DNA of 64,000 bases, taken from JABURQ01 sp029243145. GTDB taxonomy: Bacteria; Planctomycetota; Planctomycetia; Planctomycetales; Planctomycetaceae. Made by a program: the position numbers and the translations under genes. Shown here piece after piece: positions 52,555-61,927 of this stretch (positions within the stretch are counted from its first letter, which is position 1; each line of letters begins with the position of its first letter). The DNA is taken from NCBI GenBank assembly GCA_965660145.1, contig CBFHYX010000004.1:124001-188000 (forward strand). Reading direction: 5' to 3'. The notes under the pieces are model-generated. The model saw nothing but the letters and a program-made list of their open reading frames with translations. It was not told the origin of the DNA and made no database searches.

Positions 52555-52634
52555 GGCTATCTCTTTTTCTGGGTGGACTCAAACCACACGATTGTTCTAC
52601 TGGTTCTCTCAGATATTTCTTAAAGCAAAATCGC

Positions 52635-55244
52635 TCATGGATTAAGCAGCGATGCAGAATTTTCTTTTCGGTACATAAACGAATCCGAGGTGAGCATTGA
52701 AATGACCACTGCTCGAAAACTCCCTCCGCTCTCAAGATAGGCTTTATCGGCATCAATCAATGTTTGTGAATCCGACAGCCTCTCATTTCGACCCATGAAG
52801 TAACGAAACGCATGTCGAATAATTGACTGACGAACGCGTGGCGACTGGACGAGTCGGTCGATCAGTTCAAATGCGTTCGCAACCTCACCATCCAGAGTCA
52901 ACTCACCGGTACCAGTGAGTTGACCAATCGCGTTTACAGGCTTAGTTTTATAGACGTTTGCTGTATGTTTACGGCTAGCTTTCTGGATGATGTTTTCTGG
53001 ATGTTCGAGACTCTCGTGCGTTCGATAGCGTCCAAAGTCATCGAACACTTCAAACGTCAGTCCCAATGGATTCATCTGTTGATGACACTTCCAGCATTCC
53101 GATGTGCGCGTGACCGAATCGAGACGCTCTCGTAGAGTTCGCTTGTGGTCCTCCGGAATTTGTGCATCAACGGTAATCGGAACATCGGGGACACGTCCAG
53201 CTAACAACTTCTCACGAATCCACCGGCCGCGTCGCACGGGATCGGTTTCAGTGTTCTGCGAATGGGCCAGCAACCACGCCGGATGTGTCAGCAGGCCTTT
53301 ACGATGCGGGATACGAAACGGCTGCTCAACAGGAAAATCCCACGTTTTTTCCTCACCATACTCCCCGCGAGACCAGCGCCCTTGATAATGCAAAGGACCG
53401 GCCCCAGCAGGCGGCGGAAGATTGTAGGTTTCTGAGTAACGGAACTTTTGCCCGCCGTGAAAAAACCAGGGGAACGTAACCGGCGTGATCCCTTTTCCAA
53501 ACGTATTATCGAAAAACAACATATATCTTCCGAAATCTCGAATCTGCTGCTTCCGCCTCTCCTCATTCAGATTAGTAATTCGCAATTCCACAAACAGCTC
53601 TTTATGTTTCTCGAAGTTATCCAACAAGGTGTCCTCTGGATTCTCTCGCCAGTCGGTCTCTTTCAGTCCTTCATAGGCTCGTCGCCAGCCTGCGACAATT
53701 TTTCGGCCCTGTTCAGTACTGTGTGTGTGCAAAACGAAATTTAAGTCGGTCGTGAGTAATTCCTCAAAGACGTGACTGTCTTTCGCTAAAATGTAATCGA
53801 CCAGTCGATCAGCTTCGTTCGTCACGCTGCCCGCTGTCCCCGTATATCCTCGAGCCGCATTGTCAAAGAACCCACCGCTTCGCAATTCATCTTTAAATAA
53901 TTTGACACTGGTTGGATATCCAAAAAACTCACGGAAAAAACGCACGATTTTGGGATGAGTTGATTTATGAGAACGAAGATGAATGCCGTTCAGAGTGGAG
54001 TCGACTTCGTCAAAATACGCCTCTTTGTCATTTAGTAGGCGGATTACTTCACGGCGATAATCTTCTTTCGTTTTCAGACGACCTTCCAGTGCAGCCTGCT
54101 TTAGTTGAGCATCTGGTAATCGATCAGAAATGGCATAGGCAATCGCATAGCTAGCTTCGCGGGGCGATAGTTTCTTTCTGTGATACAGGTCCGGTTTCCC
54201 TGACCCGAATTCTTGACGATACAAAAACTCGGACTTAAGAAGCACGCTAACCAGCATCTGTCGCAATCCATCTTGGTTACCAGCCAGATTAATGCCTGAG
54301 TGAAACAGTTCAAAGTGTCTTGTTAACTCGTCCTCAGTCGCCATTCGTTGTAAGACACAATCAAATTGAGCATGGATGGCGGCGACGAGTTCATCGTCAG
54401 TCGGCGTTGACGGATGATTGGCAATTGCAACGAATGCTTCCGGCGAGGTCGATGGATACCAACGGTCATTACGGTTGATAAATGTGAGTTCCCGGCGATC
54501 CTCGCCTCGATGAATGGCCGCAAACACCTGCTTCTCAGCGATCCATCGCGCATTGTTAAGCATGATTAAAAGATGGCCACCATCCAACGCAGTTGTATCG
54601 TAGTAGCGTACACCCGAATGTTCCGGTAACACAATGGGGTTGGTCACACCATAAAATGAACGTTGACGCGAGCTTCCTTCAAGCTTGAAAACTGCGTTCA
54701 CTCGTTCATGAAATATCTGCGGACTGACCAGCCAACGCCGCTCGGGCGAAAATGGATATTCTTTGACCGAACCATCAAACAGTTTTTCGTGATCGACGTA
54801 GTTGCCGTACTCCGGATACTTCATTTTTTCGTCCAAAGTAGACGCATGATGAAGGCGAAGCTCTCGTCGTAGCCACTCAGCAAGCGACTTCCCTTCTTGC
54901 TCACTTAACTGATCTGCCTCCTCGGGTGGCATTAAACCGAAGAAAAGCTGATCCTGCACTCGATTGAGTAATTCCAGCTTTGCGTTGAGTTTCAGGACCG
55001 AGAAATTATCAAAGCGAACGCTTCTCTCCGCAGCATCGCCACTGTGGCACTTAACGCATCGATTAGTGATGACGGATTTCAATTCTTCGGGAATGACGAT
55101 ATCTGACTCGTCCAGAGCAAACACGTTAGTCACAAATAATGTGCTTAAAAGTACCCAGCCGAGGATAAGAGTCCTATTCCATCGATGCTGGTTCTGTTGA
55201 ACGACTCTAATCGCCAAGCATCTGTCGGGGTTAAAAATGTTCAT
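52635..55244 (-). CDS. DUF1592/DUF1588/DUF1585 cytochrome-like surface protein
   Basis: An 869-residue exported protein. A hydrophobic export segment (about 24-43) leads to a cytochrome-c-like region with C63-V-K-C-H67 and GLMPPEEADQL. The DUF1592 block includes ITRVNDKEAYFDEV-like sequence around RLLNDKEAYFDEVDSTLNG and RFFREFFGYP. DUF1588 follows with LLTHPAWLLAHSQNTETDPV, RGRWIREKLLAGRVPDVP and the second haem-like site CWKCHQQMNPLG. DUF1585 ends the protein (ESGGSFRAVVISMLTSDSF). It is paired with the DUF1552 gene. Compared with family members the order and length are normal. Electron transfer or redox-linked polymer degradation at the cell surface has been suggested for such proteins but is unproven. 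Confidence 0.92.
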   Translation of the reverse strand: MNIFNPDRCLAIRVVQQNQHRWNRTLILGWVLLSTLFVTNVFALDESDIVIPEELKSVITNRCVKCHSGDAAERSVRFDNFSVLKLNAKLELLNRVQDQLFFGLMPPEEADQLSEQEGKSLAEWLRRELRLHHASTLDEKMKYPEYGNYVDHEKLFDGSVKEYPFSPERRWLVSPQIFHERVNAVFKLEGSSRQRSFYGVTNPIVLPEHSGVRYYDTTALDGGHLLIMLNNARWIAEKQVFAAIHRGEDRRELTFINRNDRWYPSTSPEAFVAIANHPSTPTDDELVAAIHAQFDCVLQRMATEDELTRHFELFHSGINLAGNQDGLRQMLVSVLLKSEFLYRQEFGSGKPDLYHRKKLSPREASYAIAYAISDRLPDAQLKQAALEGRLKTKEDYRREVIRLLNDKEAYFDEVDSTLNGIHLRSHKSTHPKIVRFFREFFGYPTSVKLFKDELRSGGFFDNAARGYTGTAGSVTNEADRLVDYILAKDSHVFEELLTTDLNFVLHTHSTEQGRKIVAGWRRAYEGLKETDWRENPEDTLLDNFEKHKELFVELRITNLNEERRKQQIRDFGRYMLFFDNTFGKGITPVTFPWFFHGGQKFRYSETYNLPPPAGAGPLHYQGRWSRGEYGEEKTWDFPVEQPFRIPHRKGLLTHPAWLLAHSQNTETDPVRRGRWIREKLLAGRVPDVPITVDAQIPEDHKRTLRERLDSVTRTSECWKCHQQMNPLGLTFEVFDDFGRYRTHESLEHPENIIQKASRKHTANVYKTKPVNAIGQLTGTGELTLDGEVANAFELIDRLVQSPRVRQSIIRHAFRYFMGRNERLSDSQTLIDADKAYLESGGSFRAVVISMLTSDSFMYRKENSASLLNP

Positions 55245-55850
55245 CCGAATTAATCATTCCCGCAGAGTGGAATCCAACCCAATGTAGTCTCACCCAAATT
55301 ATATGGAAACAGATTGGCATGACATCGATGATAACAACTACGACTAACGAATTTATGATAAATACCAGCGAATTTCGTGGGAATAACTGTTTCTACAATC
55401 TGGAGTTGCTCTGATTATCCTGCTTTTCTAGCTCTACAAAACGGATCGCATATCACATTACCTCGCGGGTCTAAATAAATCGAACGGCGGACCTCCCTAG
55501 TTGGTATCTGTGGACATTTTCTTTGGACATCATCTACTGACTTTACTGAAGATTCTCTACACACTGCCGACCGTTGTAAGCTTCCTTCCACATCGCCCTC
55601 TGCCTCCCCCAATCCACCTCGGTCCCAATCCACCTCGGCTGCAATCGTCCTCAAATCCCAGGTCATTGGACCTCGACCCGAATCCACACGCGGCAGAAGC
55701 GTGACCGTTGATTTTGCAGTGCTGTTCGCATTCGCGGCGAAATACATACGCCGGCGAGCAACGACTTGAGGGATGGAGCGAAAGATCGAATTCAACGAAC
55801 CGGGTGCCGTCCTCGATATTCGCGATCCAGCTTCTCCTCACCGCATCTGG
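55245..55850. other. Intergenic region without a recognised gene
   Basis: About 600 bases upstream of the DUF1592 gene, so it probably contains that operon's promoter. A small direct repeat (CCAATCCACCTCGG, two copies near 55611-55640) is present. Short open frames here resemble no known protein. Confidence 0.4.
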
Positions 55851-56630
55851 TCAGTCGCGGGCTACATCGGAGCGTTCATACTGAGAGCGTCCCATTTCAT
55901 CGGAACACTCAACGGTCAGCAGAATATCAGCCAACCAAGTAACTCGGTATGAATAGGTTCGATCTTCATGTGACAATAGGATTTTGTCATCTGCAAGCCG
56001 CCAGTTCCCCTGCATAACAATATCGTCATCGTCCTCAAGAGCTGGGCCACCCGGGCCCCAGGCCTCGAGCCGATAGCGGTTATTGGGGTTGAGTTTCAGC
56101 CGACTTCCACAGGCAATCCACCCGACAGTAGGCGGGTTACAAGGACCAGACTCCCAGTTGCCGAGCAAGTCGGCACGTGGCACATGCCAATGCACGTCCC
56201 CTGCCTCCAGAAATCCACGCAACCGCTCATCCACAATCTGTCGTTTAAACTTATCAGACTTCTTGATCCGCCAGACACCTTCACGCCGCACAAGCCAGAA
56301 CAGCACGACTTCTTCGCCAGTCTTCTTCAATGAGCTGGTGACTACCGCCGCCACTCGCTTATTGCCCAAGGAGCGTTCAGTACGCACACCCGTGTCACGC
56401 GTGGATGGCAGAAGATAGCGCGCTCGATGGTCACGAGACCCGGTTGTCAGGGCTGCCGCGGCCTTGGGTTTACCCGTGCGATGCAGTTCAAGCCAGTGAG
56501 AAACCACCGCTCACGGATTATCGAGCATCGGAATAACCGGAGGTTGGGCTTCAATCTGCGAGGCATCCGTCAATAAAAACGCGATGGATAGAAACACGAT
56601 TGGACTGAGTGTTGATTGGGAAACTGACAT
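55851..56630 (-). pseudogene. Exported protein gene interrupted by an in-frame TGA
   Basis: An ATG at 56630 with GGAG upstream opens a signal peptide (SPIVFLSIAFLLTDAS) and reaches MLDNP, then meets TGA at 56513-56511. The same frame continues for 219 further codons without another stop (AVVSHWLELHRTGKPKAAAA ... SRLKLNPNNRYRLEAWGPGG). The simplest view is a single nonsense mutation in a ~258-residue secreted protein. A restart at the GTG at 56507 would give a 218-residue product without export signal. I do not recognise a family. The coding part is more G+C-rich than its neighbours. Confidence 0.6.
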
Positions 56631-56879
56631 AAGGTGTGCTCCATCAGAAAATCTGTTTACTGTGCCTAGAAAAACAACTCATACATCAGACGAATCAACT
56701 CGTCCGACGGTTCCTGTGAATGCGGGGTTTTTCCGAAATGTTCGGGCTAACCCAAGCTGAGAACATCTCGGGACAGCCGAGAGTAGACCATTTTTCAGAT
56801 CAAATCTGTTGGACGTAGAGTCTGGTACCCTTGATGAATGCACTTCAACATGGACCCGAATTATGAGTCAACCGGCCGT

Positions 56880-58778
56880 TCAGGGGCCATTGTTTGCTTC
56901 GATAACCTGCTCTGCTTCTTTCAGGCGACGCTGTTTATCCTGTTCGCGGAGTGCCTGGATGATTTTGTTTCGGTCGCCACGTGAGATTGGCAGAACGACC
57001 TCCTCGCCAAGTACGCCCAGAGGGACTTCTTCCATCCGCCAGTCATCACTGCGCTGGGTCGCAAACGGTAAGTCTTTGTTGCCGGTTGCCTGAAGATTGG
57101 CCAGCGGGTTCCGTCCCCAAGCGTAACGGAAGTGAACAGGTTCGGGCACCATCCGGCTGGTCAGCACAAGTTGTCGGCGGTCGTACTGCATCCGCCCACG
57201 ACCGTCTTTGCCTTTCTCGGCATAGGCTACTTCGGCGGGATGAAACTTGCGGTCTGCGCCGGCAATCGCAAAACCTTGAATCGTACTGTCCTGCGGGTCG
57301 CTGACTTCGGTATCCAGTTTGAGCAGAATTGTCCCGTCATTTTTCTCCATGTCTACCAGCATTGGTGGCTTCCACTGGACCTGCCGGTCAAAGCCGTATT
57401 GCGTCGCCAGTGCCCACCGTGCGATCCGCTCGCCCGCGGGAAGTTTGAGTTGCGGATGATACCAGCGTCGGCGGAGATCATAAGTGCTGACAAAGCCGAT
57501 GTTCTGATCGCCGGCTTTGTGTAGGTCGAGAAAAGTCTGGTACTGCACAGCCCGGATTTCGATCCCGGCGTTGAACATCTTCTCGCAGTAATCCTCGCGG
57601 GTTTGCGGGTAGCCATCAGTGCAAAGTGAGAGAATCCCGAAAGGCATCTCGGGGTTGTCGAACGCCTGTCGCCAGGCTGTGATCATTTCGGGAAAGATGT
57701 CACGGTACATTTCGGCACCGGTCGAGCCATCAAACGCATTGTTATAGCCCTGGTGAAAGATTGCCCCCTTGACCGAAAGTCCGGCCAGAGGTGAAATCAT
57801 GCCCGCGTAACAGTGGCCGGGGAAATTATGGTTGCCGATTGGCCCGGGTCGAAGGTCGCCGGGTGGTTGCTTATTGTCATCAGGGATCGGCTTGCCTTCT
57901 CTTTTCTGTTGCTCGATCCACTGTCGATGGCTGACGATTCGCTTTTCTAGGTCCGCTTTGGCATCCCACTCCTCAACCAATTGATCAAATGTGGCGAGTT
58001 TGACTTTGGTCGGCTCGCTCTCCATCGCGCGAAGCACTGGCAGCGGAGTCCATGTCTCTACGGTGGTTCCACCGCGAGAAGCGTCGATAACGCCGATGGG
58101 AATCTGACAGGCTTTGTGGACCCGACGCGCGAAAACGTAACCAATAGCCGAAAGTTCGCGGGCTGTCTCGGGAGTGCAGATATCCCAGTCTCCCTTGCGG
58201 AAGTGCCGGCCCGACCAGTCGCTCCATTCGTGCAGGCGGTCAAAGCCTCGGTTGAGTTTAGGGCCCTGACCGTAAGGGACGGTCAGGATGCGGATTTCGG
58301 GGAAGTTCGCGGAGATGATTTCCAGCGAACCGTTCTCGACTTTGGCGAGTTCAAACTCCATGTTGCTCTGTCCGCCGAGTAACCAGATGTCACCGACGAG
58401 GATGTTGTCGAGAACAAGTGTCTTCTTCTTACCTTTGACTGTCATCTGTTGCGGTTTGCTACTGGCAGGAACGCCGGGCAGAGAGACTTTCCACGCCCGG
58501 TTCTGGCCAGCTTTGTCCACCGCCTGCTTGCCCGCAAACATAACCGTGACCTGCTCGCCGGGTTCCGCCCAACCCCAGACGTGAATCGGCTTGTCCCGCT
58601 GAAGCATCATGTCGGTCTGAAAGACGTTACTGACACTGAGTCCCTCACCAGTTGCGAGAACGTCAACGACATCCTTTCGCGGCATCTTTTGGGCAAGCAC
58701 GGGCCGCGGAAGAAATCCCATTGCGACCATCATCCCCATCAGCACAATTGAACCTGTGAACTTATTCATCCCTTGCAT
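56880..58778 (-). CDS. Secreted sialate-O-acetylesterase-like SGNH hydrolase
   Basis: A ~632-residue protein related to domain 1 of the triple hydrolase at 40605-44186. In the numbering of the frame beginning two codons earlier, a signal peptide ends at PVLAQ (about 31), LSVSNVFQTDMMLQRDKPIH precedes the core, and the nucleophile is Ser140 in GDIWLLGGQSNMEFEL. IGVIDASRGGTTVETWTP, KGAIFHQGYNNAF and HFRYAWGRNPLANLQ are further family blocks. The ATG at 58778 has AGGA seven bases upstream and is preferred. The family removes O-acetyl groups from sialic acid or other acetylated sugars. It is the last cargo gene before the island's right boundary. A glutamate-rich C-terminal tail ends the protein. 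Confidence 0.88.
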   Translation of the reverse strand: MQGMNKFTGSIVLMGMMVAMGFLPRPVLAQKMPRKDVVDVLATGEGLSVSNVFQTDMMLQRDKPIHVWGWAEPGEQVTVMFAGKQAVDKAGQNRAWKVSLPGVPASSKPQQMTVKGKKKTLVLDNILVGDIWLLGGQSNMEFELAKVENGSLEIISANFPEIRILTVPYGQGPKLNRGFDRLHEWSDWSGRHFRKGDWDICTPETARELSAIGYVFARRVHKACQIPIGVIDASRGGTTVETWTPLPVLRAMESEPTKVKLATFDQLVEEWDAKADLEKRIVSHRQWIEQQKREGKPIPDDNKQPPGDLRPGPIGNHNFPGHCYAGMISPLAGLSVKGAIFHQGYNNAFDGSTGAEMYRDIFPEMITAWRQAFDNPEMPFGILSLCTDGYPQTREDYCEKMFNAGIEIRAVQYQTFLDLHKAGDQNIGFVSTYDLRRRWYHPQLKLPAGERIARWALATQYGFDRQVQWKPPMLVDMEKNDGTILLKLDTEVSDPQDSTIQGFAIAGADRKFHPAEVAYAEKGKDGRGRMQYDRRQLVLTSRMVPEPVHFRYAWGRNPLANLQATGNKDLPFATQRSDDWRMEEVPLGVLGEEVVLPISRGDRNKIIQALREQDKQRRLKEAEQVIEANNGP

Positions 58779-59054
58779 GAGCAATTCCTGATTGGTTTGT
58801 ATATGTGCTTCTTCGTGTCTAACGCCTCAGTTTCAGTTCGGCATCGTAATCCCTGCCGGGAGGAACTTCACCGTCGCGGCTTGCTGAAAAGAGACAAAAG
58901 ACACGATTTTCAACGGGCTGCTAAGCAAGCTCATATCCCGAGACTTTTCTGCAGGCTCCGACGCCCCATCCTGCAGGAATTCTAAGCTGACATCTTTTGA
59001 CAAGATGTCTTTTCAGCGTATTTCATCAATCAGTTTCGGGGAATTGCAAAATAT

Positions 59055-59074
59055 TTTGTGGCATTTTTGTGGTA
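59055..59074 (+). repeat. Two direct repeats TTTGTGGYA (right arm-type sites)
   Basis: TTTGTGGCA (59055-59063) and TTTGTGGTA (59066-59074) match, in the same direction, the three copies beside the integrase at 20312-20342. They lie about 120 bases inside the right attachment-site copy. The rest of 58779-59190 holds nothing else recognised. Confidence 0.5.
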
Positions 59075-59196
59075 GTTCATTCCCATTATAATCGCGAACC
59101 GAGCGAAACAAAAACTTGTCTCACATACAGAAAACGCTATTACTACAGCATAAACACAATCAGGAAACAGGTCGCAGCCAGCCGTTCAGAAAATCT

Positions 59197-59208
59197 CCCT
59201 CTCTCCGC
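59197..59208. other. attR core: copy of the tRNA-Ser 3' end
   Basis: CCCTCTCTCCGC is identical to the tRNA-Ser 3' end at 20224-20235, with flanking similarity (AATCTCCCTCTCTCCGCTTT against AATCCCCCTCTCTCCGCCTT). No tRNA structure is present here. It is interpreted as the right junction of the island. Confidence 0.6.
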
Positions 59209-59225
59209 TTTTATGTGTTTTAAGA

Positions 59226-59272
59226 CCGCAATTTGTACTGCGAGAAATCGCGTGGCAATTTGCGGTTTTTTT
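59226..59272 (+). terminator. Strong intrinsic terminator, probably the original tRNA-Ser terminator
   Basis: CCGCAATTTG (59226-59235) pairs with CAATTTGCGG (59256-59265), with an inner GCGA-GAAA-TCGC hairpin and seven T residues directly after. It lies 18 bases after the tRNA 3'-end copy and no gene ends before it on the plus strand, so it best fits the terminator of tRNA-Ser before the island inserted. Confidence 0.7.
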
Positions 59273-59310
59273 GTGTCTGATAGAAACTCCTTATCTTCAG
59301 GAGTTTATTG

Positions 59311-60450
59311 ATGAACAAAGCTCGTTACCTTCTGGCATTCTTAATGCTTCTGCCTTGCGGTGTCTCTCTGGGAGACGATCCGAAGCAGGCAAATTCTCTC
59401 CAACTGACATTGCCACCCGAAATTTATGCGGTTCCGGGAGTCGAGACGAACATCTATTTTGATAATGTTGTGCTGACACAGACCCCCGAAGAGTACCGAT
59501 TTAGTGTGTCCTCCAGTCTCGGCAAGAACAGCCGGCAGCGGTGGACTTTCATACCCAGCGAGAAAGATGTCGGCTCACACACGCTCAAGATCACAATCTC
59601 TGACGGTGAAGGCGAACCGCTTGGCATCGCCACAACTCAACTGCAAGTCGTACCCGCTGATGCAGGGCAAGGGTGTAAAGTCCGATTATTGATCGTCGGT
59701 GACAGTCTCACTCACGCTTCAATGTATCCCAATGAACTCTTTCGCTTGCTATCGCAGTTGGGTAATCCTGAAACGACAATGTTAGGGACGCATCAGCCGA
59801 CTCGTGCGCGACTGGGAGTTGCCCATGAAGGTTACGGCGGTTGGACGTGGGAGCGTTTTACCACAAAATACGAACCCAATCCCGATGGCACCTATCGCAA
59901 GCGGAGCAGTCCATTTGTCTATTTGGGAGAAGATCAGAAACCAATTCTTGACGTGACTCGCTACATTCGCGAAGAGTGTGACGGCGTGCCTCCCGACGTT
60001 GTCATCTTTATGCTGGGTATCAATGATTGCTTCAGCGCTCCCGCCGAGGATGTTGCCGGCATCGACAAACGCATCGAGACAATGTTCACTTCTGCGGAGA
60101 CTTTGCTGAAAGCTGTCCGGAAGGCCGCCCCCGATGCGGAGTTCGGATTATGTTTGACGACTCCACCGAACTCACGACAATCCGCCTTCGAAGCGAATTA
60201 CAAAGATCGATATCCACGTTGGGGATGGAAGCGGATTCAGCATCGACTTGTACAGCGACAGATCGAACATTTCGGAAATCAGGAAGCTCAACGACGTTTT
60301 CTTATTCCGACCGAATTGAATCTCGATCCAGTTGATGGATACCCCGAAAACAATGCCGTCCATCCTAATGAATCGGGGTACCAGCAAATCGGACAATCAA
60401 TTTACGCTTGGTTGAAATGGCGATTGTCGGAAACCGCTCCCTCGAAATAG
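59311..60450 (+). CDS. Secreted SGNH/GDSL-family hydrolase
   Basis: A 379-residue esterase. The ATG at 59311 has AGGAG eight bases upstream. A signal peptide (about 1-21) is followed by an N-terminal beta domain (about 25-117). The SGNH catalytic domain has block I IVGDSLTHAS (Ser132), the GxND block in MLGINDCF, and block V HPNESGYQ (catalytic His). Length is within the family range. Such enzymes deacylate polysaccharides or lipids. The pectate lyase gene follows after 16 bases, so the pair probably acts on esterified pectin-like polymers (inference). Confidence 0.88.
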   Translation: MNKARYLLAFLMLLPCGVSLGDDPKQANSLQLTLPPEIYAVPGVETNIYFDNVVLTQTPEEYRFSVSSSLGKNSRQRWTFIPSEKDVGSHTLKITISDGEGEPLGIATTQLQVVPADAGQGCKVRLLIVGDSLTHASMYPNELFRLLSQLGNPETTMLGTHQPTRARLGVAHEGYGGWTWERFTTKYEPNPDGTYRKRSSPFVYLGEDQKPILDVTRYIREECDGVPPDVVIFMLGINDCFSAPAEDVAGIDKRIETMFTSAETLLKAVRKAAPDAEFGLCLTTPPNSRQSAFEANYKDRYPRWGWKRIQHRLVQRQIEHFGNQEAQRRFLIPTELNLDPVDGYPENNAVHPNESGYQQIGQSIYAWLKWRLSETAPSK

Positions 60451-60466
60451 CTCTGGAACACGCATT

Positions 60467-61927
60467 ATGAAAATGATTGTTAAGCTCGTATGGGGAGGGG
60501 GTGTGACACTCCTCCTGCTCATGTCGAATTCGGCGTCTTGTCAAGAACAGCTCGATCTAGAATCGGCTGTCAAGATTGCAGAAAAAACAGTCCGGTTCTA
60601 TCGAGAGAAGGTCGGAGTTCAAGGGGGCTACATTTTTAGTGTGAGTGATGATTTGAAGCACCGTGAGGGCGAAAATCGCGTCGGACCGAGAGAAGTCTGG
60701 ATTGAACCACCGGCAACCCCGGCGGTCGGAATGCTCTATTTGCGTGGTTGGCAATTGACGCGTCTCTCGATTTTTCGAGATGCGATGTTGGAGACTGCCG
60801 ATGCGCTCGTTCGTGGACAATTGGAGTCGGGAGGGTGGGCAGACAACATCGAATACGATTCGCTCTTACGCCCCAAGTATGCATATCGTGTGGATCATCG
60901 GACCACTCTCGATCGACGGTTTAACCGTACCACCTTCGACGATGACAAATCACAATCCGCGTTGAAATTTCTCATGCTGCTTGATCGGGAATTGAAATTT
61001 GAGCACGCATCTCTTCATGAAGCCGCTTTGACCGCGCTGGATTCATTCCAGAAAACGCAATACCCCAATGGAGCTTGGCCACAACAGTATTCGGAGTTTC
61101 CCGATCCGAAAGAGTTCCCGGTCACGAAAGCCCGGTTTCCACAATCATGGAGCCGAGAGTTTCCGAAAGAGTCATACCGTCAATTTTATACATTGAACGA
61201 CAACACGATCTGTGACCTGATCGACCTTATGCTGACCGCGTATTTTGTCTACGAAGACGATAGATGGCTGAAATCAGCGCAACATGGAGGCGATTTTTTG
61301 CTGTTGGCACAACTCCCCGAACCGCAACCCGGTTGGGCTCAACAATACAACCGCGACATGGAACCGGTTTGGGCACGAAAGTTTGAGCCGCCAGCCATCA
61401 CAGGAGGCGAGTCGCAACAGGTCATGCGCACCTTGCTTAAACTCTATGACGTGACGGGCGATGAGAAATATCTGCGTCCTCTACCTCGGGTGATTGGATA
61501 TTACCGTTCACTCCAACTCGAGGATGGAGGACTTGCCCGCTTCTATGAAATGGGGACCGACAAACCGCTCTATTTCACAACAGACTACAAACTCGTCTAT
61601 CACGACAACGATCTGCCGACACACTATGGCTTCAAGGTCAGTTCCAAGATCGATAGCATCGAACGTCAGTACCAGAAACTCAAGGAGCAGGGAGCTTCCC
61701 ACTCGTCCGTCCTTCGGAAACCAAAGCTTCCGAGGATGGACGACTCGCTACGAAAGTCGGCTGAACGAATTGTTGGCCAACTCGACAAGCGAGGGGCTTG
61801 GGTTGAAGACGGGGAACTGAAAAAGTATCCGAAAGACGAACAATCTGGTCGAATTATCAGCACTCAAACTTATCTCAATAATCTCTCCACACTGATCGAT
61901 TTTATCAATGCGAGTCTGGAAAAGTGA
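60467..61927 (+). CDS. Secreted pectate lyase (PL10-type)
   Basis: A 486-residue protein with a signal peptide (about 1-25, ending ASCQ). It follows the (alpha/alpha)-toroid pattern of the PL10/pectic acid lyase family: MLYLRGWQLTRLSIFRDAML, ALVRGQLESGGWADNIEYDS, TALDSFQKTQYPNGAWPQQY, FYTLNDNTICDLIDLMLTAY and GYYRSLQLEDGGLARFYEMG. PL10 enzymes cleave polygalacturonate by beta-elimination with calcium. Its 3' end overlaps the convergent gene by 23 bases. It is probably co-transcribed with the SGNH hydrolase upstream. Confidence 0.85.
   Translation: MKMIVKLVWGGGVTLLLLMSNSASCQEQLDLESAVKIAEKTVRFYREKVGVQGGYIFSVSDDLKHREGENRVGPREVWIEPPATPAVGMLYLRGWQLTRLSIFRDAMLETADALVRGQLESGGWADNIEYDSLLRPKYAYRVDHRTTLDRRFNRTTFDDDKSQSALKFLMLLDRELKFEHASLHEAALTALDSFQKTQYPNGAWPQQYSEFPDPKEFPVTKARFPQSWSREFPKESYRQFYTLNDNTICDLIDLMLTAYFVYEDDRWLKSAQHGGDFLLLAQLPEPQPGWAQQYNRDMEPVWARKFEPPAITGGESQQVMRTLLKLYDVTGDEKYLRPLPRVIGYYRSLQLEDGGLARFYEMGTDKPLYFTTDYKLVYHDNDLPTHYGFKVSSKIDSIERQYQKLKEQGASHSSVLRKPKLPRMDDSLRKSAERIVGQLDKRGAWVEDGELKKYPKDEQSGRIISTQTYLNNLSTLIDFINASLEK

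Larger units (their letters stand above)
20224..59208. mobile_element. ~39-kb genomic island integrated at tRNA-Ser(GCT)
   Basis: The boundaries are the tRNA 3' end (20224-20235) and its exact 12-base copy (59197-59208). TTTGTGGCA-type direct repeats occur inside both ends, three on the left and two on the right, as expected for arm-type integrase sites. A broken tyrosine integrase sits next to attL. A strong intrinsic terminator lies 18 bases beyond the right copy, where the tRNA terminator should be after integration. Cargo includes catabolic modules, surface haem proteins and decayed insertion sequences. The integrase lacks its catalytic C-terminus, so the element is probably immobile now. 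Confidence 0.6.

Noticed and set aside
56511..56513. Selenocysteine at the in-frame TGA
   Set aside because: No redox motif surrounds the codon, no selenoprotein family is recognised and no clear SECIS-like hairpin was seen; a nonsense mutation is simpler.
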